Assembly: GCA_024636475.1 (NCBI GenBank)
Contig: JAGXHA010000113.1
Coordinates: forward strand, 1 to 47,012
DNA length: 47,012 bases
Origin: Roseobacter sp.
GTDB taxonomy: Bacteria; Pseudomonadota; Alphaproteobacteria; Rhodobacterales; Rhodobacteraceae
Reading direction: 5' to 3'
Each line of letters begins with the position of its first letter. Within the stretch, counting starts at the first letter, position 1. Made by a program: the position numbers and the translations under genes. Positions 1-7,825 of this stretch are shown here, in pieces. The notes below the pieces were generated by a model. That model was given only the letters and a program-made list of their open reading frames with translations. It had not been told where the DNA came from and made no database searches.

Positions 1-2
1 AC

Positions 3-971
3 GAGGGCCCGCGTTATATGGCCGTGAACGGGGACGAGGGCGAACCGGGGACATTCAAGGACCGCTGGTATCTGGAACGTGTGCCGCACCAGTTCCTTGA
101 GGGGATGCTGATCGCCGCTTGGGCCGTCGAGGCCGACACTGTGTTCATCTATATGCGCGACGAATATCCGCAGGTTCTGGCGCTGCTGAGAACAGAAATC
201 GCGGCGCTGGAAGACGCAGGCATTGTTGAAAAAGGCTATATCGACCTGCGGCGTGGGGCTGGCGCCTATATCTGTGGCGAGGAATCCGCGATGATCGAAA
301 GCATCGAAGGCAAGCGCGGTCTGCCGCGCCATCGCCCGCCCTACGTGGCCCAGGTTGGTGTCTTCGGCCGCCCGACCTTGGTGCATAACGTCGAGACGCT
401 GCACTGGATCACACGGGTCTGCCGCGAGGGACCTGAGGTGTTGAACGCCACTGTAAAGAATGACCGCAAGGGGCTGCGCAGCTATTCCGTGTCGGGCCGT
501 GTTGCCAAGCCGGGCATGTATTTGCTGCCTGCCGGGTCCACCATCACCGATATTATCGAGGCCGCTGGCGGCATGGCAGAGGGGCACGTTTTCAAGGCTT
601 ACCAGCCCGGTGGACCGTCTTCTGGCCTGCTGCCTGCGTCGATGTCGGATATCGTGATGGATTTTGACGTGTTGCAACAACATGGATCTTTCATCGGATC
701 GGCGGCGGTCGTGATTTTATCAGATCAAGACAGTGCCAAGGCGGCGGCGTTGAACATGCTGCGGTTCTTCGAGGATGAAAGCTGCGGTCAGTGTACGCCT
801 TGCCGTGTGGGCTGCGGAAAAGCGGTGCTGCTGATGCAAGCCGATAAATGGGACCAGCCTTTGCTGGAGGAACTCTCTCAAGCAATGGTTGACGCATCAA
901 TCTGCGGGTTAGGGCAGGCGGCACCCAACCCGATCCGGCTTGTGATGAAGCATTTCCCGGATGAGGTTTAG
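3..971 (+). CDS. NuoF-type flavoprotein, probable beta subunit of NAD-dependent formate dehydrogenase (5' partial)
   Basis: The reading frame is already open at the left edge, so the N-terminal part is outside the window. What is visible is the C-terminal two thirds of a NuoF/HoxF/FdsB flavoprotein, which passes electrons between FMN, a 4Fe-4S cluster and NAD. It opens with the conserved VNGDEGEPGTFKDR stretch, continues with GAGAYICGEESA, has an SLBB-type segment (YSVSGRVAKPGMY), and ends with the cluster ligands ESCGQCTPCRVGC followed by SICGLGQAAPNP. The GLGQAAPNP ending is more typical of soluble formate dehydrogenase or hydrogenase diaphorase subunits than of complex I NuoF, hence the call. 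No alpha subunit follows, because the next gene is convergent; any partner genes must lie upstream. NuoF itself or another diaphorase subunit remains possible. Confidence 0.7.
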   Translation, partial: EGPRYMAVNGDEGEPGTFKDRWYLERVPHQFLEGMLIAAWAVEADTVFIYMRDEYPQVLALLRTEIAALEDAGIVEKGYIDLRRGAGAYICGEESAMIESIEGKRGLPRHRPPYVAQVGVFGRPTLVHNVETLHWITRVCREGPEVLNATVKNDRKGLRSYSVSGRVAKPGMYLLPAGSTITDIIEAAGGMAEGHVFKAYQPGGPSSGLLPASMSDIVMDFDVLQQHGSFIGSAAVVILSDQDSAKAAALNMLRFFEDESCGQCTPCRVGCGKAVLLMQADKWDQPLLEELSQAMVDASICGLGQAAPNPIRLVMKHFPDEV

Positions 972-1031
972 GCGTATCGGTGTAGATCGTTTATTTTCGC
1001 AGGGTCCTTTCAGGCAAACCAAACCGAATCG

Positions 1032-1922
1032 CTAATTCTTTACCACCAGACAGCTGCATCGGCCTTTGCGCAACTGGTCACACAGCGCCTGCGCTTTTTG
1101 CCGGGTGTCCGAGCCGTATTGGGCGAAATAGAACCCCTTGCGCCCTGACACCCGGTTTTTCTTGTAGACCATGTCCAGCGTTTGGCCTTTCAACGATCCT
1201 TTGCAGGATGAAAGACTGGATTTTGCCTTGGATTGCGCCGCTTTGGTGTTGGTGCCAAAGGCGACCTGCACGCCCCATGGCTTTAGCAGGGGCTTTGGTG
1301 GCGTTATCTTGAGAGGCGAAATGCGTCGCGATGCGGCCATTTCATAGCAGGCGGGCAGGAAGGCCTTGTCTTTGGACAAGCGGAAATCGGGTTTTTCCGG
1401 AGGAGTGTCGCGCCAGGTTTCGGCGGGCAGTCCGGTAATGATCGGCACGTAATTGACCGTCTCGGGGGCCAGGCCCTTGCCCTCCAGAAACCCTTCAGCG
1501 CGGCGTTCGCCGCCGTTATAACCAATCGCCGCCATGCCTTCGTTGCCGTATTTCTCAACCATTTCAGCGAGGTATTGTGCCGAGTGTTCCAACGCATCCG
1601 TAGGGTTGTAGGGGTCCGCCAGTCCGCGCAGCTTGGCCGTTGACGGGATGAATTGCGCAATGCCGCGGGCGTTGGCGTGGCTTAGGGCGTTCTGGTCAAA
1701 GCGGCTTTCCTGCCAGATCAGTCGGGCAAAGAAACCGCTGTTCAGCCCGTGCCTGTCTGAAAACACCTTGATTGCATTGCAGGTGTCATAGATGAAATGC
1801 ACTGGCCGGATGCAGTGGACATGCCCCCATTTGCTGGTCGAGCAGTAGCGCTGATCGGGCTCTGCATCCCCCGCATTTCCCGGCAACAGCAACAGGAATG
1901 TAAATATCATCAGCAAGCGCAT
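1032..1922 (-). CDS. Lytic transglycosylase (SLT domain) with C-terminal SPOR-like region
   Basis: An exported murein-cleaving enzyme. The ATG at 1922 is preferred over an in-frame ATG at 1970 because it begins directly with a signal peptide (MRLLMIFTFLLLLPGNAG). The SLT domain follows, with the catalytic glutamate in IWQESRF (about residue 72), then ARGIAQFIPSTA and the IGYNGG motif. The last 80 or so residues start WGVQVAFG and end in a cysteine-rich tail, and look like a SPOR-type fold that would bind denuded peptidoglycan. It is convergent with the formate dehydrogenase-like gene and divergent from ftsY. The transglycosylase assignment is firm; the SPOR assignment is by eye. Confidence 0.85.
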   Translation of the reverse strand: MRLLMIFTFLLLLPGNAGDAEPDQRYCSTSKWGHVHCIRPVHFIYDTCNAIKVFSDRHGLNSGFFARLIWQESRFDQNALSHANARGIAQFIPSTAKLRGLADPYNPTDALEHSAQYLAEMVEKYGNEGMAAIGYNGGERRAEGFLEGKGLAPETVNYVPIITGLPAETWRDTPPEKPDFRLSKDKAFLPACYEMAASRRISPLKITPPKPLLKPWGVQVAFGTNTKAAQSKAKSSLSSCKGSLKGQTLDMVYKKNRVSGRKGFYFAQYGSDTRQKAQALCDQLRKGRCSCLVVKN

Positions 1923-2036
1923 ATCACTTTGGTGGTGCAGGGCAGCGGTCCTGTCAATTCCTGTTGTCACCCTTCCCTCTGGTCAGATGAGCCTATAGGT
2001 CATACGTAACGCCTGACACTTTTTCGGAGAGCGCGC

Positions 2037-3221
2037 TTGGCCTTTTTCAAAAAACTGAAATCCAAACTGTTCAAATCCTCGTCCAAGATCGACGAGGGGC
2101 TAGAGGCAATTGTCGAAGAAGGCGGGGCAGTTGATACGCCCGAAACCATTGACGAGGTGCCCGTTGATGAGGTGATGGAAACGCCCTCGGCTGTGGTTGA
2201 GGCCCTGCCCGAAACGGTCGACCCGGAGCCCGCGCCGATGCCTGCGGATGAGCAAAAGGCACCTGCGCCCGTTTCCATTCGCGAAACAATTCAGCCTGCT
2301 GTTGTCGATCAAGACGCGCCAAAACCTGCCAAGCCCGGTTTGATGGGTCGATTGATGGGCCGCAGTGTCGAAGCCCCGGTGCTGCGCCGCGTCTTGGATG
2401 ACGAGATGCTTGAGCAACTGGAGGAGTTGCTGATCTCGACCGACATGGGCGTTGATACGGCGTTGCGTGTGACCGCGAACATGGCGGAAGGACGGTTTGG
2501 CAAGCGGCTGTCGGTTGAGGAAATCAAACGTTTGTTGGCGGCTGAAATTGCGCGGATCATGGATCCGATTGCCAAGCCTCTGCCGCTTTATCCCAAAACG
2601 CCGCAAGTTGTGCTGGTCGTGGGGGTCAACGGCTCAGGTAAAACGACAACTATCGGCAAGCTGGCAAGCCAATTCAAAGCGGCGGGAAAACATGTGGTGA
2701 TTGCCGCCGGAGATACGTTTCGTGCCGCAGCGGTCGAACAATTGCAGGTGTGGGGCGACCGCGCAGGTGTGCCCGTTCTGACGGCGGCCCAAGGATCGGA
2801 CCCCGCCAGCCTGGCCTTCGAGGCGATGGGGCAGGCCGAACGCGATGGTGCGGATTTGTTGCTGATTGACACGGCCGGACGCCTGCAAAACCGGGGTGAT
2901 CTGATGGAGGAACTGGCCAAGATCGTCCGTGTGATCCGCAAGAAAGATCCCTCGGCCCCGCATAACACTTTGTTGGTGCTGGATGCGACGACAGGGCAGA
3001 ATGCGCTAAATCAGGTAAAGGTGTTCCAAGAGATTTCGGATGTGTCCGGACTTGTGATGACCAAGCTTGACGGCACCGCCAAGGGCGGTGTGCTGGTGGC
3101 CCTTGCCGATAAATTCGGTCTGCCGATCCATGCCATCGGGGTCGGTGAACAGATCGACGATTTGCAGCCCTTCGACCCGCAGGAATTCGCGGATGCTTTG
3201 ATGGGGTTGGACCCTAAGTGA
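2037..3221 (+). CDS. ftsY: Signal recognition particle receptor FtsY
   Basis: The SRP receptor GTPase that docks ribosome-nascent chain complexes on the inner membrane. The start is TTG at 2037, preceded by a purine-rich CGGAGAG. Residues 1 to about 100 form the acidic, proline-rich A domain with a lysine-rich tip. The NG domain follows, with G1 GVNGSGKTT (about 196-204), DTFRAAAVEQL (about 225), DTAGR (about 278) and TKLDGTAKGG (about 342). At 394 residues it has the normal alphaproteobacterial length. The DMT transporter and yciB follow on the same strand at short spacing, so the three are probably co-transcribed. Confidence 0.97.
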   Translation: MAFFKKLKSKLFKSSSKIDEGLEAIVEEGGAVDTPETIDEVPVDEVMETPSAVVEALPETVDPEPAPMPADEQKAPAPVSIRETIQPAVVDQDAPKPAKPGLMGRLMGRSVEAPVLRRVLDDEMLEQLEELLISTDMGVDTALRVTANMAEGRFGKRLSVEEIKRLLAAEIARIMDPIAKPLPLYPKTPQVVLVVGVNGSGKTTTIGKLASQFKAAGKHVVIAAGDTFRAAAVEQLQVWGDRAGVPVLTAAQGSDPASLAFEAMGQAERDGADLLLIDTAGRLQNRGDLMEELAKIVRVIRKKDPSAPHNTLLVLDATTGQNALNQVKVFQEISDVSGLVMTKLDGTAKGGVLVALADKFGLPIHAIGVGEQIDDLQPFDPQEFADALMGLDPK

Positions 3222-3246
3222 GCGCGTCTCACTGGGGCGCGCACCC

Positions 3247-4149
3247 GTGACCGAATGGCTGGCCCAGATCGAGGGCACCGCACAGGGGCATCAGGTCGCG
3301 CTTTATCTGGCCTTGCTGGCCGCGTTTTTGCACGCTGTCTTTGGTGCCTTGCAAAAGGGCAGGCATGACCCTTGGTTGACGCGCGGGGCGATTGATTTTT
3401 CATATGGCGTCATGGCGGCACCTTTTGCGTTATTTGTGGTGCCCTGGCCCGAACCGCATATGTGGGCAATCTTTGCGGGCGCTTTCGCGATCCATGTTGT
3501 CTACAAACTGCTACAGGCTTGGGCTTATACCAAGGGGGCCTTTACCGTCGTCTACCCCGTGGTGCGCGGCACGGGGCCGCTTTTTACGGTGATCGGTGCC
3601 TATCTGATCTTCGATGAAAGCTTTACCTTGATCCAGTGGGCAGGTGTGGGCGTGTTGATGGCGGGCATCTTTGGGCTGGCGCTGTATAACATGGTCTATC
3701 TGGTGTCCGAGCGTGACACCTTGCACGCGGCCATGGGGCTTGCGGTGCTGACGGGGCTGTTTGTGGCGCTTTATACGACCTATGACGCCTACGGCATCCG
3801 CGCGACCGAGAACCCGTTCACGTTTCTCGCGTGGTTTTTCATGATCGACGGGATTGTCATGCCCATCATCGCCACCCGCAGATATCTGCGCATGCCCAAT
3901 CCGCCCGATTTGGGGCCGCTGATGACACGGGGCGTGGCGGGGGGCTTTGTCGCATTCTTCAGCTTTGGCGCAATCATGCTGGCGACACGGTTGGACAAAG
4001 TGGGCGAGGCAGCGGTTTTGCGTGAAACCTCGACCGTGTTTGCGGCGATTATCGGCTGGTTGGTGCTAAAAGAAACCGTGGGACCGCGGCGTGTTGCCCT
4101 GATGGCATTGATTGCGGCGGGCGCTGTGATAGTTGAGGTGGGTGGTTAA
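3247..4149 (+). CDS. EamA/DMT-family membrane transporter
   Basis: A 300-residue integral membrane protein with about ten hydrophobic helices in two repeats, as in the drug/metabolite transporter superfamily. The first repeat holds the YPVVRGTGPLF segment and the second the AAVLRETSTVFAAIIG-WLVLKE segment, both typical of EamA domains. The start is GTG at 3247, after a G-rich stretch. It lies 25 bases after ftsY and its stop overlaps the first in-frame ATG of the next gene. The substrate cannot be inferred. Confidence 0.85.
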   Translation: MTEWLAQIEGTAQGHQVALYLALLAAFLHAVFGALQKGRHDPWLTRGAIDFSYGVMAAPFALFVVPWPEPHMWAIFAGAFAIHVVYKLLQAWAYTKGAFTVVYPVVRGTGPLFTVIGAYLIFDESFTLIQWAGVGVLMAGIFGLALYNMVYLVSERDTLHAAMGLAVLTGLFVALYTTYDAYGIRATENPFTFLAWFFMIDGIVMPIIATRRYLRMPNPPDLGPLMTRGVAGGFVAFFSFGAIMLATRLDKVGEAAVLRETSTVFAAIIGWLVLKETVGPRRVALMALIAAGAVIVEVGG

Positions 4150-4160
4150 TGGAGAGCAAA

Positions 4161-4778
4161 ATGACCGATAAACGCGAGATCAATCCCTTCTTGAAGTCAG
4201 CGCTGGAATTCGGGCCTGTGTTGCTCTTTTTTATCGCTTATCTGCGCTACAAGGATGAGATCTTCACCCTTGGCGGTACAGGCTATAGCGGATTTATCAT
4301 CGTCACCGCCGCCTTTGTCCCCTTGCTGATTGCCTCTACGGGGGCACTTTGGGCGCTGACGGGCAAGTTAAGCAGGATGCAGGTGGCCACGGTCATTTTG
4401 GTAACTGTCTTTGGCGGGCTGTCCGTCTGGCTGAATGACGAGCGGTTTTTCAAGATGAAGCCAACCGCGATTTATCTGCTGTTCGCGGCATTGCTGGCCA
4501 TCGGGCTGATGCGCGGCCAGTCCTATCTGAAATTCGTCATGGAAGAGATGATGCCACTGCAAGACGCAGGCTGGATGATTTTGACCAAGCGGTTGATGCT
4601 TTGTTTCTTTGGGCTGGCGCTGGCGAATGAACTGATCTGGCGTTTTGCCAGCACCGAAATATGGGTTTATTTCAAAACCTTCGGCCTCACGGCAGCGGTC
4701 TTTGTTTTCTTCATGGCCCAAACCAAGTTGTTTCAGATCTACGGGTTGGAGAAAGAAGAAGATCCTGACGCTATCTGA
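4161..4778 (+). CDS. yciB: Inner-membrane septation protein YciB/IspZ family
   Basis: A multi-pass membrane protein of the YciB (IspZ, septation protein A) family, linked to cell envelope and division functions in enterobacteria. Recognisable features are FLKSALEFGPVLLFF near the N-terminus, FGGLSVWLNDERFFKMKPT in the middle and WRFASTEIWVYFKTFG near the end. An ATG at 4149 overlaps the previous stop, but the ATG at 4161 has GGAGAG placed correctly before it and gives the usual start MTDKREINPFLK. The 3' end overlaps the convergent Popeye-like gene by 40 bases. Confidence 0.88.
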   Translation: MTDKREINPFLKSALEFGPVLLFFIAYLRYKDEIFTLGGTGYSGFIIVTAAFVPLLIASTGALWALTGKLSRMQVATVILVTVFGGLSVWLNDERFFKMKPTAIYLLFAALLAIGLMRGQSYLKFVMEEMMPLQDAGWMILTKRLMLCFFGLALANELIWRFASTEIWVYFKTFGLTAAVFVFFMAQTKLFQIYGLEKEEDPDAI

Positions 4779-5464
4779 GTAAGATTTGGCCGTCGTTTCA
4801 CCTCGTCCGGAGCGACAGAATAGGCCACTTTTCGGGCCATATCCAAAGACAATGTCGCCTCAAGCGCCATTTTGAACTGCGAGGATTTTTCTGATGCGCG
4901 GCGCAGGTCGGCCGCAGACCATTCAATAAGCTCTGACCCCGCGCTCATGATGGTCGTGGCTGAAGCGTGCTGATGGGTCAGAAAAGCCACTTCGCCGATA
5001 AAGACGCCTGACGGCATTTTGAACAGGTCGTTTTTCTTGGTGATCGTTATTTCACCCGACAGCGTATAGAACAGCCGTGCCATGGGTGCGCCCTCAATGG
5101 TCAATCGGGTCGGTTCGTCAATTGTGTAGCGTTTGGCGTAATGCATCAGGGTCCGAAAGTCGCCAGGGGGCAATCCGGGAAAGTGATCATAGATGTCGCG
5201 GTGCGCACGCGGGAGGGCAAGGCGCGATTTGCGCGCCACCAGGGCAAGCAATCCAGACAAATTGGCCGCACCGATCAGGCTGCTGATATAGATTGCATCC
5301 CACAAGGGGGTTTGGGCAACGAACCAGTAATACAAAATATAAAAGAAGGTGCCGAACAACAGCATCACGCGCAAGGCGACTTGGTTGATGATCAATAAAC
5401 CCAATACATAACAGACACCCGCCGCGTAAACGAGCATATCGGCCGTAAAAAATGGATCGTTCAA
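4739..5464 (-). CDS. Popeye-like membrane protein with a C-terminal cyclic-nucleotide-binding-type domain
   Basis: About 240 residues: three hydrophobic helices at the N-terminus (MLVYAAGVCYVLGLLIIN and the two that follow) and then a cupin-like cNMP-binding fold (LFYTLSGEITITKKN, GVFIGEVAFL). This architecture is that of Popeye-domain proteins. The proposed start is TTG at 5464, which has AGGGA seven bases upstream; ATG at 5437 is the alternative. The frame stays open far upstream, but that part is antisense to the GST gene and does not look like protein. In the phosphate-binding cassette the arginine expected before the final small residues is absent (QHASATT), so cyclic nucleotide binding is doubtful. 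Confidence 0.7.
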   Translation of the reverse strand: MNDPFFTADMLVYAAGVCYVLGLLIINQVALRVMLLFGTFFYILYYWFVAQTPLWDAIYISSLIGAANLSGLLALVARKSRLALPRAHRDIYDHFPGLPPGDFRTLMHYAKRYTIDEPTRLTIEGAPMARLFYTLSGEITITKKNDLFKMPSGVFIGEVAFLTHQHASATTIMSAGSELIEWSAADLRRASEKSSQFKMALEATLSLDMARKVAYSVAPDEVKRRPNLTQIASGSSSFSNP

Positions 5465-5537
5465 ACTGTTATCCCTAAAATCTACGTGCGCCCGTGACCC
5501 CCTTCCTTGAAATGCAAAGGGATGAACCACGGCGCAG

Positions 5538-6242
5538 TTATCTGGTCTTGAAAAGTGTATCCTGCGCCTGAGTGTTTTTGTTGAAGTCAGCGCGTTTTTC
5601 AGCGAAAAGGGCGCGGCCTGCTTGCACGCCTTTTCGCGTGCCCATCGTTTCCAGCCAGCGGGCCATGTTGGGCTTGTCGTCCAGCGTTTGTTGCTGCCCC
5701 TCCCAAAGCGACGCCCATCCCCAGATCGCAAAATCCGCGATCGTAATGTCGTTGCATGCCACAAATTGATTGCGCGCCAGCTGTCTGTCCAAAACGCCGT
5801 AAAGCCGCGCCGTCTCGCTGCGGTAGCGGTCTTTCGCATAGGGCAGATCATTGGGCGGATCCATGTTGGGGGCATATTTCAAAAAGTGGTGTGCTTGGCC
5901 TGCCATTGGCCCAAGGCCGCCCATTTGCCACATCAGCCATTCATCCACCGCGATGCGGTCACGCGCCGTGGTGCCTCCGAACAAGCCTGTCTTGCGCGAA
6001 AGGTAATTCAGGATCGCACCGGACTCAAAGACCGAGACGGGTGCGCTTTCTGGTCCATCGGGGTCCACAATGGCTGGCATGCGGTTGTTTGGTGAAATTT
6101 TGGGGAAATCCGGTGCAAACTGGTCGCCCGCCCCAATGTCGATCAGATGCGTCGTGTAGGGCAGGCCCATTTCTTCCAGAGCGATGGATATTTTCCACCC
6201 ATTGGGCGTAGGCCAGTAGTAAAGATCAACAGGTTTTGACAC
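5538..6242 (-). CDS. Glutathione S-transferase, YfcG/YghU-like
   Basis: A 234-residue cytosolic transferase with an N-terminal thioredoxin-fold domain (LYYWPTPNGWKISIALEE) and the glutathione-binding signatures NNRMPAIVDPDG and ESGAILNYL, followed by an all-helical domain containing ITIADFAIWGW. TPNGWK matches the YfcG/Ure2p-like class, whose members often act as disulfide-bond oxidoreductases. It lies 73 bases upstream of the Popeye-like gene on the same strand and may share a transcript with it. The physiological substrate is unknown. Confidence 0.88.
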   Translation of the reverse strand: MSKPVDLYYWPTPNGWKISIALEEMGLPYTTHLIDIGAGDQFAPDFPKISPNNRMPAIVDPDGPESAPVSVFESGAILNYLSRKTGLFGGTTARDRIAVDEWLMWQMGGLGPMAGQAHHFLKYAPNMDPPNDLPYAKDRYRSETARLYGVLDRQLARNQFVACNDITIADFAIWGWASLWEGQQQTLDDKPNMARWLETMGTRKGVQAGRALFAEKRADFNKNTQAQDTLFKTR

Positions 6243-6394
6243 CAGACACCTATTTGTACGGTTTGCATCTTTTATGAAGCTTGTTTTGGAGGGGGCCGCA
6301 AGGAAAACCGTTCTGTTTTCGAACGTGGCTTTAAGATATTGTCCCCTTCAACGGGTGCCCCTGTTGACGCGGGCACGCCACAGGCGTAGCCAAT

Positions 6395-6466
6395 GCGCGT
6401 GGTGATTTGTTACCGGATTGCGGGCCACGGGCAGGGCGACTTGCTGAAATTCCGCTAAAAGGTCAG
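6395..6466 (+). promoter_or_regulatory. SAM-II riboswitch upstream of metZ
   Basis: The stem CGTGG (6398-6402) pairs with CCACG (6425-6429) and encloses TGATTTG and ACCGGATTGC. Downstream comes the A-rich GCTAAAAGG (6454-6462) that forms the pseudoknot strand. The order and these conserved blocks match the SAM-II (metA motif) aptamer found before methionine genes in alphaproteobacteria. It lies about 80 bases before metZ, the expected target. Binding of S-adenosylmethionine should lower metZ expression. Confidence 0.88.
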
Positions 6467-6470
6467 GATG

Positions 6471-6508
6471 AAAGCCCCCTTTCGCTTGACCGCGTCTGGG
6501 GTTTTTTT
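6471..6508 (+). terminator. Terminator-like hairpin between the SAM-II aptamer and metZ
   Basis: AAAGCCCC (6471-6478) can pair with GGGGTTTT (6498-6505) through four G-C pairs, one G-T and three A-T pairs, and the run of seven T extends to 6508. Its position directly after the aptamer and before the metZ start suggests transcriptional attenuation. The loop is long (19 bases), so this is a candidate only. Confidence 0.5.
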
Positions 6509-6545
6509 ACGCCCGAACCGCTTTGGGCCATGAGGTATGATGAAG

Positions 6546-7730
6546 ATGAGCAGCACGTGGAAACCGCGCACCAAGGCCGTCCATTTGGGCACGCGCCGCA
6601 GCCAGTATAACGAAGTCTCAGAGGCGATGTTTCTGACCCAGGGCTTTGCCTATGAGAGCGCCGAACAAGCCGAGGCGCGTTTTCAGTCGCTGGGCGACGA
6701 TGAATTCATTTATGCCCGCTATGGCAACCCTACGGTGCGGATGTTTGAAGACCGGATTGCTGGGATGCTGGGCTACGAGGATTGCTTTGCCTGCACGTCG
6801 GGCATGGCGGCGGTCAGTGGCGCGCTGACGGCGTTGCTGAAAGCTGGCGATCATGTGGTTGCTGCGCGGGCACTTTTCGGGTCATGTTTGTATGTGCTCG
6901 AGGATATCCTTGCGCGCTTCGGGGTCGAGATCACGATGATTGACGGCACGGACAACGCCGCATGGGACGCGGCGATCCGGCCTGACACGCGGTTGGTGTT
7001 TTTCGAGAGTATTTCGAACCCGACCTTGGAAGTTGTCGACATGCGGCATGTTGTGGCCAAGGCCCATGCCGTCGGTGCCCTCGTCTTGGCCGATGATGCG
7101 ATGGCGACGCCGGTGTTTTCCTATGCCCGTGCCTGCGGTGCGGACATCGCCATCATCTCGACCACCAAACACGTGGACGGGCAGGGGCGTTTGCTGGGCG
7201 GGGCGATCTGCGGATCCAAGGAACTGATCCGTGGTCCCGTCGAGGCCTATATGAAGCACACCGGCGGGGCGATGAACCCGTTTACGGCTTGGACACATTT
7301 GAAAGCGCTTGAGACGATCGACCTGCGGGTGCGCGCGCAGGCCGACACTGCGCTGAAACTGGCCGAGGCCCTGGATGGCCACCCGATGCTGAGTGCTGTG
7401 CGCTATCCGACACACCCGTCGCATCCGCAGCAAGCGCTGGCGACAGCGCAGACCCTCTCGGGCGGGACTGTTCTGGCGATTGAGGTCAAAGGTGGCAAGG
7501 AGGCATGTTTCAAATTCCTCAATGCTCTTGAAATCATCACTATTTCCAATAACTTCGCCGATGCAAAGTCGATTGCGACCCATCCCGCCACCACGACGCA
7601 TCAGCGGTTGCCGCAAGATCAAAATGACGCCTTGGGTATTTCGTCGGGGTTGGTGCGGATGTCAGCAGGCTTGGAAGATGTCGACGATCTGATTGCAGAC
7701 ATCAAACAGGCGCTTGATCACGCGCGATAG
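6546..7730 (+). CDS. metZ: O-succinylhomoserine sulfhydrylase MetZ
   Basis: A PLP enzyme that makes homocysteine from O-succinylhomoserine and sulfide. Diagnostic stretches are GTRRSQYNEVSEAMFLTQGF, YARYGNPTVRMFEDR, TSGMAAVSG, and the PLP lysine in STTKHVDGQGR (about residue 208). Three in-frame ATGs lie at 6537, 6540 and 6546. The one at 6546 gives the usual N-terminus and leaves a sensible gap to GAGG at 6532; the first is only one base from it. The SAM-II riboswitch upstream supports the methionine role. The gene stands alone. Confidence 0.95.
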   Translation: MSSTWKPRTKAVHLGTRRSQYNEVSEAMFLTQGFAYESAEQAEARFQSLGDDEFIYARYGNPTVRMFEDRIAGMLGYEDCFACTSGMAAVSGALTALLKAGDHVVAARALFGSCLYVLEDILARFGVEITMIDGTDNAAWDAAIRPDTRLVFFESISNPTLEVVDMRHVVAKAHAVGALVLADDAMATPVFSYARACGADIAIISTTKHVDGQGRLLGGAICGSKELIRGPVEAYMKHTGGAMNPFTAWTHLKALETIDLRVRAQADTALKLAEALDGHPMLSAVRYPTHPSHPQQALATAQTLSGGTVLAIEVKGGKEACFKFLNALEIITISNNFADAKSIATHPATTTHQRLPQDQNDALGISSGLVRMSAGLEDVDDLIADIKQALDHAR

Positions 7731-7825
7731 GTTTCTGCGGCGTCTGTCGATTATTTTTGGCAGTTTGTTGGAAACTTCGCGCTGATCGACCTATATGTCG
7801 TTGAGTGACCGAAGGGGGCCTATCC

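Noticed and set aside
5465..5875. Upstream part of the open frame that contains the Popeye-like gene (would give a 378-residue protein)
   Set aside because: It is the antisense of the GST coding region, rich in Trp/Arg, and unlike any protein. The real start is at 5464 or 5437.
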